Shown piece after piece: positions 7,829 through 17,066 of a stretch of DNA of 64,000 bases. The translations under genes and the position numbers were made by a program. The notes below the pieces were generated by a model that was not told the DNA's origin, ran no database searches, and saw nothing but the letters and a program-made list of their open reading frames with translations. Location: the NCBI RefSeq assembly GCF_036503815.1, contig NZ_AP027764.1, forward strand, positions 4,340,001 to 4,404,000. Reading direction: 5' to 3'. Source of the stretch: Escherichia coli. Its GTDB lineage: Bacteria > Pseudomonadota > Gammaproteobacteria > Enterobacterales > Enterobacteriaceae. Every line of letters starts with the position of its first letter. Within the stretch, counting starts at the first letter, position 1.

Positions 7829-8392
7829 TCATTCGCAGCGCTGATCTGAGGCGCTGCCCTCTTTCGCACATATTCTGTTTTGTCTTATCGCCAGCACAGC
7901 CTGCCGACATTGTTCGGTGACATTGGCAATATCATGGTTGATATCAATGCGCACAATATCCTGTTCATCTGCTTGTGGTCGCTCCAGCGCCTCAAACTGA
8001 CTTTTTAGTAACGCTACCGGCATAAAATGCCCAGCCCGACGCTGCATTCGCGCGAGAATAGTTTCATAATCGCCATCTAACCAGAGGAAATGAACATGGG
8101 GGCTACCCTTGCGTAAAATATCACGATACTGTTTTTTTAATGATGAACAGACAATAAATCCTGTTTCATTCTTTTTATAAAGACTGTATGAAGCATCATT
8201 TAAGCGTTCCAGCCAGGGAAGTCGATCTTCATCAGATAATGGAATGCCTTGCGACATTTTATCTATATTTTTGGCTGGATGAAGATCGTCACCATCAATA
8301 AATTTCGCAGACAATAACGCGGCAACCTTGCTACCAATTAATGTTTTACCACTCCCTGATACGCCCATCAAAATAAAGCTTTCACCCGCCAT
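7829..8392 (-). CDS. idnK: D-gluconate kinase, idonate pathway (thermosensitive form)
   Basis: Phosphorylates D-gluconate to 6-phosphogluconate, the last step that links L-idonate breakdown to the Entner-Doudoroff pathway. The 187-residue protein has the P-loop GVSGSGKT (residues 10-17) and is recognisable as IdnK (GntV). It is transcribed away from idnDOTR, and the shared control region (8393-8608) carries a GntR/IdnR-type palindrome and a CRP-type site. The start at 8392 has AGGAG nearby. No defects seen. Confidence 0.96.
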   Translation of the reverse strand: MAGESFILMGVSGSGKTLIGSKVAALLSAKFIDGDDLHPAKNIDKMSQGIPLSDEDRLPWLERLNDASYSLYKKNETGFIVCSSLKKQYRDILRKGSPHVHFLWLDGDYETILARMQRRAGHFMPVALLKSQFEALERPQADEQDIVRIDINHDIANVTEQCRQAVLAIRQNRICAKEGSASDQRCE

Positions 8393-8493
8393 TTAAAATC
8401 TCCTGAATCATCTTACCTGCGGCGATACTACGCCTGGCGGCATAATAATTTCACGTTTTTTTATTTCTGTTGATAAGAATTACAAGGCACATC

Positions 8494-8509
8494 ACGTTAT
8501 GCGTAACAT
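8494..8509. promoter_or_regulatory. GntR/IdnR operator between idnK and idnD
   Basis: ACGTTATGCGTAACAT is a near-perfect palindrome matching the GntR-family consensus ATGTTA-N4-TAACAT. It lies between the divergent genes and can control both. Confidence 0.8.
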
Positions 8510-8530
8510 AGTAATGTAACAATTTTCTGA

Positions 8531-8546
8531 CGTGATCTTCATCACA
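8531..8546. promoter_or_regulatory. CRP-type site upstream of idnD
   Basis: CGTGATCTTCATCACA fits TGTGA-N6-TCACA with one mismatch, about 60-80 bases before idnD. Catabolite control of the idn genes is known. Confidence 0.7.
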
Positions 8547-8608
8547 AATAATGACAATTAAAACCGCTTAAATGCTTCCGAGGTGTCTACCTGACCAGTG
8601 AGGAATTT

Positions 8609-9640
8609 ATGCAAGTGAAAACACAGTCCTGCGTTGTTACGGGCAAGAAAACTGTTGCCGTTACCGAGCAGACGATAGATTGGAATAATAATGGAACATT
8701 AGTACAAATAACCCGAGGTGGAATTTGCGGTTCCGATTTACATTATTATCAGGAAGGAAAAGTAGGTAATTTCATGATAAAGGCACCGATGGTGTTAGGT
8801 CATGAAGTTATCGGTAAAGTTATTCATAGCGACTCATCAGAATTACATGAAGGGCAAACGGTAGCCATTAATCCGTCTAAACCGTGCGGTCACTGCAAAT
8901 ACTGCATTGAACATAACGAGAATCAGTGTACAGAGATGCGTTTTTTTGGCAGTGCCATGTATTTCCCTCATGTTGATGGTGGCTTTACCCGTTATAAAAT
9001 GGTCGAAACGTCGCAATGTGTCCCTTATCCGGCCAAAGCTGACGAAAAGGTTATGGCTTTTGCCGAACCTTTAGCCGTCGCGATTCATGCCGCACATCAG
9101 GCCGGCGAGTTACAGGGCAAGCGAGTATTTATTTCCGGTGTTGGGCCCATTGGCTGCCTGATTGTCAGTGCTGTGAAAACACTGGGGGCCTCGGAAATTG
9201 TCTGTGCCGATGTGAGTCCCCGTTCCCTTTTGCTGGCCAAAGAGATGGGGGCGGATGTGCTCGTAAACCCACAAAACGACGACATGGATCACTGGAAAGC
9301 GGAAAAAGGCTATTTCGATGTCAGCTTTGAAGTGTCCGGTCATCCTTCATCAGTGAATACCTGTCTGGAGGTCACTCGTGCACGCGGCGTAATGGTGCAG
9401 GTAGGTATGGGAGGCGCGATAGCAGAATTCCCAATGATGACGTTGATTGGTAAGGAGATTTCACTCAAAGGCTCTTTCCGTTTTACCAGCGAATTTAATA
9501 CCGCAGTGTCATGGCTGGCGAATGGCGTTATCAATCCACTGCCTTTACTGAGTGCTGAATATCCCTTCACTGACCTGGAAGAGGCGCTACGTTTCGCCGG
9601 TGATAAAACCCAGGCAGCAAAAGTCCAGCTTGTTTTCTAA
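8609..9640 (+). CDS. idnD: L-idonate 5-dehydrogenase
   Basis: Oxidises L-idonate to 5-keto-D-gluconate with NAD(P). The 343-residue zinc-dependent medium-chain dehydrogenase shows the catalytic zinc pattern GGICGSDLH and GHE, the structural zinc cysteines CGHCKYCIEHNENQC, and the nucleotide-binding GVGPIG. It is the first gene of idnDOTR, driven from the control region shared with idnK. GTGAGGAA sits just before the ATG. It is followed by idnO after 23 bases. Sequence and length match the K-12 enzyme. Confidence 0.96.
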   Translation: MQVKTQSCVVTGKKTVAVTEQTIDWNNNGTLVQITRGGICGSDLHYYQEGKVGNFMIKAPMVLGHEVIGKVIHSDSSELHEGQTVAINPSKPCGHCKYCIEHNENQCTEMRFFGSAMYFPHVDGGFTRYKMVETSQCVPYPAKADEKVMAFAEPLAVAIHAAHQAGELQGKRVFISGVGPIGCLIVSAVKTLGASEIVCADVSPRSLLLAKEMGADVLVNPQNDDMDHWKAEKGYFDVSFEVSGHPSSVNTCLEVTRARGVMVQVGMGGAIAEFPMMTLIGKEISLKGSFRFTSEFNTAVSWLANGVINPLPLLSAEYPFTDLEEALRFAGDKTQAAKVQLVF

Positions 9641-9663
9641 GAGATAAATAAAGGAATAATACA

Positions 9664-10428
9664 ATGAACGATCTATTTTCACTGGCAGGAAAAAATATCT
9701 TGATTACCGGTTCAGCACAGGGCATTGGCTTTTTACTGGCAACCGGCCTGGGTAAATATGGCGCACAAATAATTATTAATGATATTACTGCCGAACGCGC
9801 AGAACTTGCTGTAGAAAAACTCCGCCAGGAGGGTATTCGGGCCGTTGCCGCACCTTTTAATGTTACCCATAAACATGAAATTGATACCGCCGTTGAACAT
9901 ATCGAAAAGGACATCGGCCCCATTGATGTGCTGGTGAATAACGCCGGTATCCAGCGCCGTCATCCTTTTACTGAGTTCCCTGAACAAGAGTGGAATGATG
10001 TGATCGCAGTAAACCAGACCGCCGTGTTCCTGGTGTCGCAAGCGGTAACTCGTCACATGGTTGAACGCAAGGCGGGTAAAGTTATTAATATTTGCTCGAT
10101 GCAAAGCGAACTGGGACGTGACACCATCACCCCTTATGCCGCATCGAAAGGAGCGGTAAAAATGCTCACCCGCGGCATGTGCGTCGAGCTGGCGCGCCAC
10201 AATATTCAGGTCAACGGTATTGCGCCGGGCTATTTCAAAACAGAAATGACTAAAGCACTGGTTGAGGACGAAGCCTTCACCGCCTGGTTGTGCAAACGGA
10301 CCCCCGCCGCACGCTGGGGCGATCCGCAGGAACTGATTGGTGCTGCGGTGTTCCTTTCTTCAAAAGCCTCTGATTTCGTAAACGGCCACCTGTTGTTTGT
10401 TGATGGCGGCATGTTGGTGGCTGTTTAA
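9664..10428 (+). CDS. idnO: 5-keto-D-gluconate 5-reductase
   Basis: A 254-residue short-chain dehydrogenase that reduces 5-ketogluconate to D-gluconate, which IdnK then phosphorylates. The cofactor motif GSAQGIG (residues 16-22), NNAG, and the catalytic tyrosine-lysine in YAASK are visible. AAGGAATAATACA precedes the ATG. Second gene of the operon, 64 bases before idnT. Confidence 0.96.
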   Translation: MNDLFSLAGKNILITGSAQGIGFLLATGLGKYGAQIIINDITAERAELAVEKLRQEGIRAVAAPFNVTHKHEIDTAVEHIEKDIGPIDVLVNNAGIQRRHPFTEFPEQEWNDVIAVNQTAVFLVSQAVTRHMVERKAGKVINICSMQSELGRDTITPYAASKGAVKMLTRGMCVELARHNIQVNGIAPGYFKTEMTKALVEDEAFTAWLCKRTPAARWGDPQELIGAAVFLSSKASDFVNGHLLFVDGGMLVAV

Positions 10429-10492
10429 CAGCCACTACCCTGCGTGCAGCGCGAAAGCGCTGCTTTTCTGGCACTAATAAGAGATAAAGACT

Positions 10493-11812
10493 ATGCCATT
10501 AATCATTATTGCGGCAGGCGTCGCGCTGCTTCTTATCCTGATGATCGGCTTTAAAGTTAACGGCTTTATTGCCCTCGTTCTGGTAGCTGCCGTCGTCGGA
10601 TTTGCCGAAGGGATGGATGCACAGGCCGTCCTGCACTCTATACAAAATGGTATCGGCAGCACGCTCGGCGGGCTGGCAATGATCCTCGGTTTCGGGGCCA
10701 TGTTAGGCAAGCTGATTTCTGATACGGGCGCGGCACAACGTATCGCCACTACGCTGATTGCTACTTTTGGTAAAAAACGCGTGCAATGGGCGCTAGTGAT
10801 CACCGGTCTGGTTGTGGGCCTCGCCATGTTTTTTGAAGTGGGCTTTGTCCTGCTGTTGCCGTTGGTATTTACCATCGTAGCATCATCAGGATTACCCCTG
10901 TTGTATGTTGGCGTACCAATGGTAGCAGCGCTCTCTGTAACCCACTGTTTTCTGCCGCCACATCCTGGTCCTACTGCCATCGCGACTATCTTTGAGGCTA
11001 ATCTCGGAACGACTCTACTGTATGGATTTATCATTACCATTCCGACAGTTATTGTCGCAGGACCGCTGTTTTCTAAACTGCTAACTCGCTTTGAGAAAGC
11101 ACCACCAGAAGGCTTATTTAATCCTCATCTGTTTAGCGAAGAGGAGATGCCCTCCTTCTGGAACAGTATTTTCGCTGCCGTGATCCCGGTCATCCTGATG
11201 GCTATCGCCGCCGTTTGTGAAATTACGTTACCGAAAACTAACACCGTGCGCCTCTTCTTTGAATTTGTCGGTAACCCTGCCGTTGCGCTGTTTATTGCCA
11301 TTGTTATTGCGATTTTCACACTGGGCCGACGTAATGGACGCACCATCGAGCAAATCATGGATATCATTGGGGATTCTATAGGCGCTATCGCGATGATTGT
11401 GTTTATTATCGCTGGCGGCGGCGCGTTTAAGCAGGTATTAGTAGATAGCGGTGTCGGGCAGTATATTTCACACTTAATGACCGGAACTACGCTTTCGCCG
11501 TTATTGATGTGCTGGACTGTTGCGGCGCTGTTGCGTATCGCTCTGGGCTCTGCCACCGTCGCGGCCATTACCACCGCGGGTGTGGTGTTGCCGATTATCA
11601 ACGTTACCCATGCCGATCCCGCTTTAATGGTACTGGCAACCGGTGCGGGCAGCGTGATCGCGTCACACGTAAACGACCCTGGCTTCTGGCTATTTAAAGG
11701 GTATTTTAATCTGACGGTTGGTGAAACGTTGCGTACCTGGACGGTGATGGAAACCCTTATTTCTATTATGGGTTTGCTGGGCGTGTTAGCCATTAACGCC
11801 GTATTGCACTGA
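10493..11812 (+). CDS. idnT: L-idonate / 5-ketogluconate / gluconate proton symporter
   Basis: A 439-residue inner-membrane permease of the GntP family with about a dozen hydrophobic segments along its whole length. It imports L-idonate, and also D-gluconate and 5-ketogluconate, for the enzymes encoded around it. Conserved GntP features such as the CFLPPHPGPTA segment (about residues 150-160) are present. It lies between idnO and idnR in the same direction. Length matches the K-12 protein. Confidence 0.96.
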   Translation: MPLIIIAAGVALLLILMIGFKVNGFIALVLVAAVVGFAEGMDAQAVLHSIQNGIGSTLGGLAMILGFGAMLGKLISDTGAAQRIATTLIATFGKKRVQWALVITGLVVGLAMFFEVGFVLLLPLVFTIVASSGLPLLYVGVPMVAALSVTHCFLPPHPGPTAIATIFEANLGTTLLYGFIITIPTVIVAGPLFSKLLTRFEKAPPEGLFNPHLFSEEEMPSFWNSIFAAVIPVILMAIAAVCEITLPKTNTVRLFFEFVGNPAVALFIAIVIAIFTLGRRNGRTIEQIMDIIGDSIGAIAMIVFIIAGGGAFKQVLVDSGVGQYISHLMTGTTLSPLLMCWTVAALLRIALGSATVAAITTAGVVLPIINVTHADPALMVLATGAGSVIASHVNDPGFWLFKGYFNLTVGETLRTWTVMETLISIMGLLGVLAINAVLH

Positions 11813-11878
11813 AAGAATAAAATATTGTGATGTAGTTTCGGGGGAAGATTGAAGATTCCCCCGACGTTGGGAGAAGTT

Positions 11879-12877
11879 ATGCGCAATCACAGAATTTCTT
11901 TACAGGATATCGCTACGCTGGCTGGCGTAACAAAAATGACCGTGAGTCGTTATATCCGCTCGCCGAAAAAGGTGGCAAAGGAAACAGGCGAGCGCATCGC
12001 CAAAATTATGGAAGAGATCAATTATATCCCTAATCGCGCTCCCGGCATGTTGTTGAATGCACAAAGTTATACCCTCGGTATCTTGATTCCGTCATTTCAA
12101 AATCAACTCTTCGCTGACATTCTCGCGGGAATAGAATCCGTCACCTCTGAGCATAATTATCAGACCCTTATTGCTAATTACAATTACGATCGCGATTCCG
12201 AAGAAGAGTCGGTGATTAACCTGCTCTCTTATAACATTGACGGGATTATTCTTTCGGAAAAATATCACACCATCAGGACGGTGAAATTTCTGCGTTCAGC
12301 CACCATTCCGGTCGTGGAATTGATGGATGTACAGGGAGAACGGCTGGATATGGAGGTCGGTTTTGATAATCGGCAGGCCGCTTTTGACATGGTGTGTACC
12401 ATGCTGGATAAGCGAGTCAGGCGCAAAATTCTGTATCTCGGTTCCAAAGATGACACCCGCGATGAACAGCGTTATCAGGGGTATTGCGATGCGATGATGC
12501 TGCATAATCTTTCCCCGTTACGCATGAATCCACGCGCCATCTCATCCATTCATTTAGGAATGCAATTAATGCGTGATGCCCTTAGCGCAACCCCGGATTT
12601 AGACGGTGTATTTTGCACCAATGACGATATTGCGATGGGTGCGCTTCTGCTGTGCCGCGAGCGAAACCTCGCCGTGCCAGAACAAATTTCCATTGCGGGT
12701 TTTCATGGGCTGGAGATTGGCAGGCAAATGATCCCAAGCCTCGCCAGCGTAATTACTCCCCGTTTTGATATTGGTCGGATGGCCGCCCAAATGTTGCTGA
12801 GCAAAATTAAAAATAACGATCACAACCACAACACTGTTGACCTCGGGTATCAGATTTATCACGGTAACACGCTTTAG
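11879..12877 (+). CDS. idnR: LacI-type regulator of the idonate genes
   Basis: A 332-residue LacI/GalR regulator. The N-terminal helix-turn-helix is seen in LQDIATLAGVTKMTVSRYIRSP, followed by a periplasmic-binding-like ligand domain. IdnR activates idnDOTR and idnK in response to idonate or 5-ketogluconate and can repress the GntI genes. The start at 11879 is preceded by GGGAGAAG. An earlier in-frame ATG at 11849 adds ten residues ahead of the normal start and is rejected. It is the last gene of the operon. Confidence 0.95.
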   Translation: MRNHRISLQDIATLAGVTKMTVSRYIRSPKKVAKETGERIAKIMEEINYIPNRAPGMLLNAQSYTLGILIPSFQNQLFADILAGIESVTSEHNYQTLIANYNYDRDSEEESVINLLSYNIDGIILSEKYHTIRTVKFLRSATIPVVELMDVQGERLDMEVGFDNRQAAFDMVCTMLDKRVRRKILYLGSKDDTRDEQRYQGYCDAMMLHNLSPLRMNPRAISSIHLGMQLMRDALSATPDLDGVFCTNDDIAMGALLLCRERNLAVPEQISIAGFHGLEIGRQMIPSLASVITPRFDIGRMAAQMLLSKIKNNDHNHNTVDLGYQIYHGNTL

Positions 12878-12954
12878 GTTATTTTCTCTTCATTACACGT
12901 ATTCTCTTTGCCGGACGTTGCCTATACTCCAGGCAGGAAACTGGAGGATATCTC

Positions 12955-14457
12955 ATGAGCGAACCCCTGTTAATTGCCCGCACGCCGGACACAGAACTGT
13001 TTTTACTGCCGGGAATGGCTAACCGTCACGGGCTGATTACTGGCGCAACGGGGACGGGTAAAACCGTTACGCTGCAAAAACTGGCAGAGTCATTGTCGGA
13101 AATCGGTGTTCCGGTGTTTATGGCCGATGTGAAAGGTGATTTAACGGGAGTAGCGGAGGAAGGTACATCTTCGGAAAAACTGCTCGCAAGGCTTAAAAAT
13201 ATCGGCGTCAATGACTGGCAACCACATGCTAATCCGGTGGTGGTGTGGGATATCTTTGGCGAGAAAGGCCACCCGGTGCGGGCGACGGTTTCAGACCTGG
13301 GGCCGCTGTTGCTGGCGCGACTGTTGAATCTCAACGATGTGCAATCTGGCGTGCTGGATATCATCTTCCGCATTGCTGATGATCAGGGGCTGTTACTGCT
13401 CGACTTTAAAGATTTGCGGGCGATTACTCAGTACATCGGCGATAACGCCAAATCCTTCCAGAATCAGTACGGTAATATCAGTAGCGCATCGGTTGGTGCC
13501 ATCCAGCGCGGGCTGTTGTCGCTGGAACAACAAGGCGCAGCACACTTTTTTGGCGAGCCGATGCTGGATATCAAAGACTGGATGCGTACCGATGCCAATG
13601 GTAAAGGGGTTATCAATATCCTCAGCGCCGAGAAGCTCTACCAGATGCCGAAACTGTATGCCGCCAGCCTGCTGTGGATGCTTTCAGAGTTGTATGAACA
13701 ATTGCCGGAAGTAGGCGATCTGGAGAAACCAAAACTGGTGTTTTTCTTCGACGAAGCACATCTGCTGTTTAACGATGCGCCACAGGTACTGCTGGATAAG
13801 ATTGAGCAGGTGATAAGGCTTATTCGCTCAAAAGGCGTGGGCGTCTGGTTCGTTTCGCAAAACCCGTCAGATATTCCGGATAATGTGCTCGGACAGCTCG
13901 GTAATCGCGTTCAACACGCTTTGCGGGCTTTTACGCCCAAAGATCAGAAAGCAGTAAAAGCTGCGGCGCAAACCATGCGGGCCAATCCGGCGTTTGATAC
14001 CGAAAAGGCAATCCAGGAACTGGGGACCGGCGAGGCGTTAATCTCGTTTCTCGATGCGAAAGGAAGTCCTTCAGTGGTGGAACGGGCGATGGTTATCGCG
14101 CCTTGTTCGCGAATGGGGCCGGTGACGGAAGATGAGCGTAACGGCCTGATTAATCACTCCCCGGTGTATGGCAAGTACGAGGATGACGTGGACCGGGAAT
14201 CCGCCTATGAGATGTTGCAAAAAGGCTTTCAGGCCAGTACCGAGCGGCAAAATAATCCTCCCGCGAAAGGGAAAGAGGTGGCGGTGGATAACGGTATTCT
14301 TGGTGGATTGAAGGATATTTTGTTTGGCACTACCGGACCACGCGGCGGGAAGAAAGATGGTGTGGTGCAAACAATGGCGAAAAGCGCCGCCCGCCAGGTG
14401 ACGAATCAGATTGTACGCGGTGTGCTGGGGAGTTTGCTGGGGGGGAGAAAAAGGTAA
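12955..14457 (+). CDS. yjgR: HerA/DUF853-type ATPase of unknown role
   Basis: A 500-residue cytoplasmic P-loop ATPase. Walker A is GATGTGKT (residues 30-37) and a Walker B-like FFFDEAHLLF follows around residue 265. A DUF853 domain covers most of the chain, and the C-terminus is rich in Gly, Lys and Arg. Relatives are FtsK/HerA-like motor ATPases. The physiological role in E. coli is not established. CTGGAGGATATCTC gives a good ribosome site. It stands alone between idnR and the convergent lptG. Confidence 0.93.
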   Translation: MSEPLLIARTPDTELFLLPGMANRHGLITGATGTGKTVTLQKLAESLSEIGVPVFMADVKGDLTGVAEEGTSSEKLLARLKNIGVNDWQPHANPVVVWDIFGEKGHPVRATVSDLGPLLLARLLNLNDVQSGVLDIIFRIADDQGLLLLDFKDLRAITQYIGDNAKSFQNQYGNISSASVGAIQRGLLSLEQQGAAHFFGEPMLDIKDWMRTDANGKGVINILSAEKLYQMPKLYAASLLWMLSELYEQLPEVGDLEKPKLVFFFDEAHLLFNDAPQVLLDKIEQVIRLIRSKGVGVWFVSQNPSDIPDNVLGQLGNRVQHALRAFTPKDQKAVKAAAQTMRANPAFDTEKAIQELGTGEALISFLDAKGSPSVVERAMVIAPCSRMGPVTEDERNGLINHSPVYGKYEDDVDRESAYEMLQKGFQASTERQNNPPAKGKEVAVDNGILGGLKDILFGTTGPRGGKKDGVVQTMAKSAARQVTNQIVRGVLGSLLGGRKR

Positions 14458-14479
14458 GTCAGGTGCGATTTGTCTTTGC

Positions 14480-14511
14480 TTGATGCGACGCTGGCGCGTC
14501 TTATCATGCCT
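14480..14511. repeat. Single REP element after yjgR
   Basis: TGATGCGACGCTGGCGCGTCTTATCA-type palindrome characteristic of E. coli REP sequences lies between the convergent yjgR and lptG. Confidence 0.7.
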
Positions 14512-14577
14512 ACACTACTGCAATATATTGAATTTTCATGATTTTTCAGGCATAAACAAAGCACACTTTGCTAACAA

Positions 14578-14602
14578 TAATAAAGGGAGCTTTCGCTCCC
14601 CT
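14578..14602 (-). terminator. Terminator of lptFG
   Basis: On the minus strand GGGAGC (complement of 14595-14600) pairs with GCTCCC (complement of 14585-14590) around a GAAA tetraloop, followed by TTTATTATT. It sits about 16 bases after the lptG stop. Confidence 0.85.
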
Positions 14603-14617
14603 TATACGTTCATCCAG

Positions 14618-15700
14618 TTACGATTTTCTCATTAACAGCCACAGACTGATTAAGAAGAAGCTGGCGCTTGGCAACAGTGCGCCGATGATCGGCGGGATGC
14701 CGTAAACCAGCGTCAGCGGGCCGAAGATCTGGTCCAGTACGTAGAAGACAAAACCGAAGCTGATACCGGTGACCACACGCACGCCCATCGGCACGCTACG
14801 CAGTGGGCCGAAGATGAACGACAGCGCCATCAGCATCATCACCGCCACGGATAACGGCTGGAAGATTTTGCTCCACATGTTGAGCTGATAACGTCCGGCA
14901 TCCTGACCGCTCGACTTCAGATACTTCACGTAGTTGTGCAAACCACTGATGGAGAGTGCATCCGGGTCCAGCGCCACCACGCCCAGTTTGTCTGGCGTGA
15001 GGTTGGTTTTCCAGGTACCGCTCACCGTCTGTGAACCAGTGATCTGTTTCGGATTGGTCAGATCAGATTCATCAACCTGCGACAGACGCCATACTTTATG
15101 TTCCGGGTCAAACTTCGCGGTAGCGGCATAGCGTACAGATTGCAGACGACGATTCTCATTAAAGGCATAGATACTGATGCCACCTAACTCTTCGTCACCT
15201 TTAACCCGCTCAATGTAGACGAAGTTGTTGCCATCTTTTGCCCATAAACCTTGCTGGGTAGAGAGCAACGAGCCACCGTACATCGCCTGCGCACGGTAGT
15301 TACGCGCCATCTGCTCGCCCTGCGGTGCGACCCATTCGCCAATCGCCATCGTCAACAAGACCAGCGGAATGGCGGTTTTCATCACCGACAGTGCCACCTG
15401 CATACGGGTAAAACCAGAAGCCTGCATGACCACCAGTTCGCTGCGCTGCGCCAGCATCCCCAACCCAAGTAATGCACCCAGCAGAGCCGCCATCGGGAAG
15501 AAGATTTGCACATCTTTCGGCACGCTCAGCAAGGTATACATTCCTGCGCCTAACGCGTCGTAACTCCCCTGCCCGGCTTTTTTCAGCTGATCGACAAACT
15601 TGATAATGCCCGACAGCGACACCAGCATGAACAGCGTCATCATAATGGTGGTGAAAATAGTTTTACCGATATAGCGGTCAAGTACGCCAAAAGGTTGCAT
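14618..15700 (-). CDS. lptG: LPS export permease subunit LptG
   Basis: A 360-residue inner-membrane protein with six expected membrane helices and a large periplasmic beta-jellyroll domain between helices 3 and 4. Together with LptF and the LptB ATPase it extracts lipopolysaccharide from the inner membrane and passes it to LptC. The ATG at 15700 overlaps the lptF stop (TGATG), so the pair is translationally coupled. A GTG one codon earlier also opens the frame but I prefer the ATG. Length and sequence match E. coli. Confidence 0.96.
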   Translation of the reverse strand: MQPFGVLDRYIGKTIFTTIMMTLFMLVSLSGIIKFVDQLKKAGQGSYDALGAGMYTLLSVPKDVQIFFPMAALLGALLGLGMLAQRSELVVMQASGFTRMQVALSVMKTAIPLVLLTMAIGEWVAPQGEQMARNYRAQAMYGGSLLSTQQGLWAKDGNNFVYIERVKGDEELGGISIYAFNENRRLQSVRYAATAKFDPEHKVWRLSQVDESDLTNPKQITGSQTVSGTWKTNLTPDKLGVVALDPDALSISGLHNYVKYLKSSGQDAGRYQLNMWSKIFQPLSVAVMMLMALSFIFGPLRSVPMGVRVVTGISFGFVFYVLDQIFGPLTLVYGIPPIIGALLPSASFFLISLWLLMRKS

Positions 15701-16800
15701 CACACCGCTCCTTTACGCGAAAAACTGGCGCGCAGGCGGCGGACCGGCACGGTGTCCCAAAGGTTGAGAACAATCGCCAAAGCCAGATAAATCAGGTTTA
15801 CGGTCCACATCCACAGCGTCGGGTCCAGCTTACCTTTACCGCCGTTCGATTTCAGGGAGGTCTGGATCAGGAAGAACAACAGATACAGCAGCATGGCTGG
15901 CAGCATCGACAGTACGCGCCCCTGACGCGGGTTAACCACGCTCAGCGGAACGACCATAAGTGCCATCATAAACACGGTGAATACCAGCGTGATACGCCAG
16001 TTCAGTTCTGCGCGGGCACGATCGGTGTCAGTGTTCCACAATGTGCGCATGTCCATCTGGTCAGTATCGTTCGGGTCGAGCGCCACCGCCTGGTGACCAA
16101 TGATCGCCTGATAATCCTGGAAGTCCGTAATGCGGAAATCGCGTAACAGTGCAGTGCCTTCGAAGCGCGTTCCCTGGTTGAGAGTGACGACCTGGGAGCC
16201 GTCGCGCAGCTGGGTTAAATGTCCGGAATCGGCCACCACCACAGAAGGACGTGCATTACCTTTTGGTCGAATTTGCGCGAGGAACACATCTTTGAAATCG
16301 CTGCCGTCAACGCTTTCGATGAACAGCACCGAGCTGCCATTAGTCGCTTGCTGGAATTGCCCTTGCGCCAGCGCTGCCATGCCAGGGTTCGCTTTCGCTT
16401 CTGCTAACACTTCATCCTGATGTCGCGATGACCACGGTCCCGCCCACATGACGTTAACCGCCGCGACGATTGCCGTGAATACCGCAAGGATCATTGCCGC
16501 TTTCACCAACACCGCTTTGCTCAGGCCGCAGGCATGCATTACCGTAATTTCACTTTCGGTATACAGTTTGCCCAGCGTCATCAGCAGCCCGAGGAACAGG
16601 CTTAATGGCAGGATAAGCTGCGCCATTTCCGGCACGCCCAACCCGAGGAGGGAGAGCACCAGATTCGCCGGAATATCGCCGTCAACCGCTGCGCCGAGGA
16701 TCCTCACTAACTTTTGACAGAAAAAGATCAAAAGCAAGATGAAGAGTATCGCCAGCTGGCTTTTGAGCGTCTCCCGCACCAGATATCTTATGATTATCAC
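15700..16800 (-). CDS. lptF: LPS export permease subunit LptF
   Basis: A 366-residue partner of LptG with the same architecture: three N-terminal helices, a periplasmic jellyroll, three C-terminal helices. The start is GTG at 16800, giving the known N-terminus MIIIRYLVRETL. The gene is divergent from pepA with a 266-base gap that must hold both promoters. Essential in E. coli. Confidence 0.96.
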   Translation of the reverse strand: MIIIRYLVRETLKSQLAILFILLLIFFCQKLVRILGAAVDGDIPANLVLSLLGLGVPEMAQLILPLSLFLGLLMTLGKLYTESEITVMHACGLSKAVLVKAAMILAVFTAIVAAVNVMWAGPWSSRHQDEVLAEAKANPGMAALAQGQFQQATNGSSVLFIESVDGSDFKDVFLAQIRPKGNARPSVVVADSGHLTQLRDGSQVVTLNQGTRFEGTALLRDFRITDFQDYQAIIGHQAVALDPNDTDQMDMRTLWNTDTDRARAELNWRITLVFTVFMMALMVVPLSVVNPRQGRVLSMLPAMLLYLLFFLIQTSLKSNGGKGKLDPTLWMWTVNLIYLALAIVLNLWDTVPVRRLRASFSRKGAV

Positions 16801-17066
16801 TTTAAATACGCCCGTAAAAACTCGTCTTTTGCAGGATTTTAGCTTGTTTCATGGCTTAAACGTCATTTATTCTCTTGAGTCGTCGAAATCGTCGCTAAGA
16901 TAATTATACTCAACGGATTCACCTCTCAGATTTTGTTCTGACGTGCCAATGCCGTAATAACGTTAAGATTAACACGAAGTCATCGCAACAGCGGACATGA
17001 GTTACGAAAGCTTGCAATTCTATCTGTAGCCACCGCCGTTGTCTTTAAGATTCAGGAGCGTAGTGC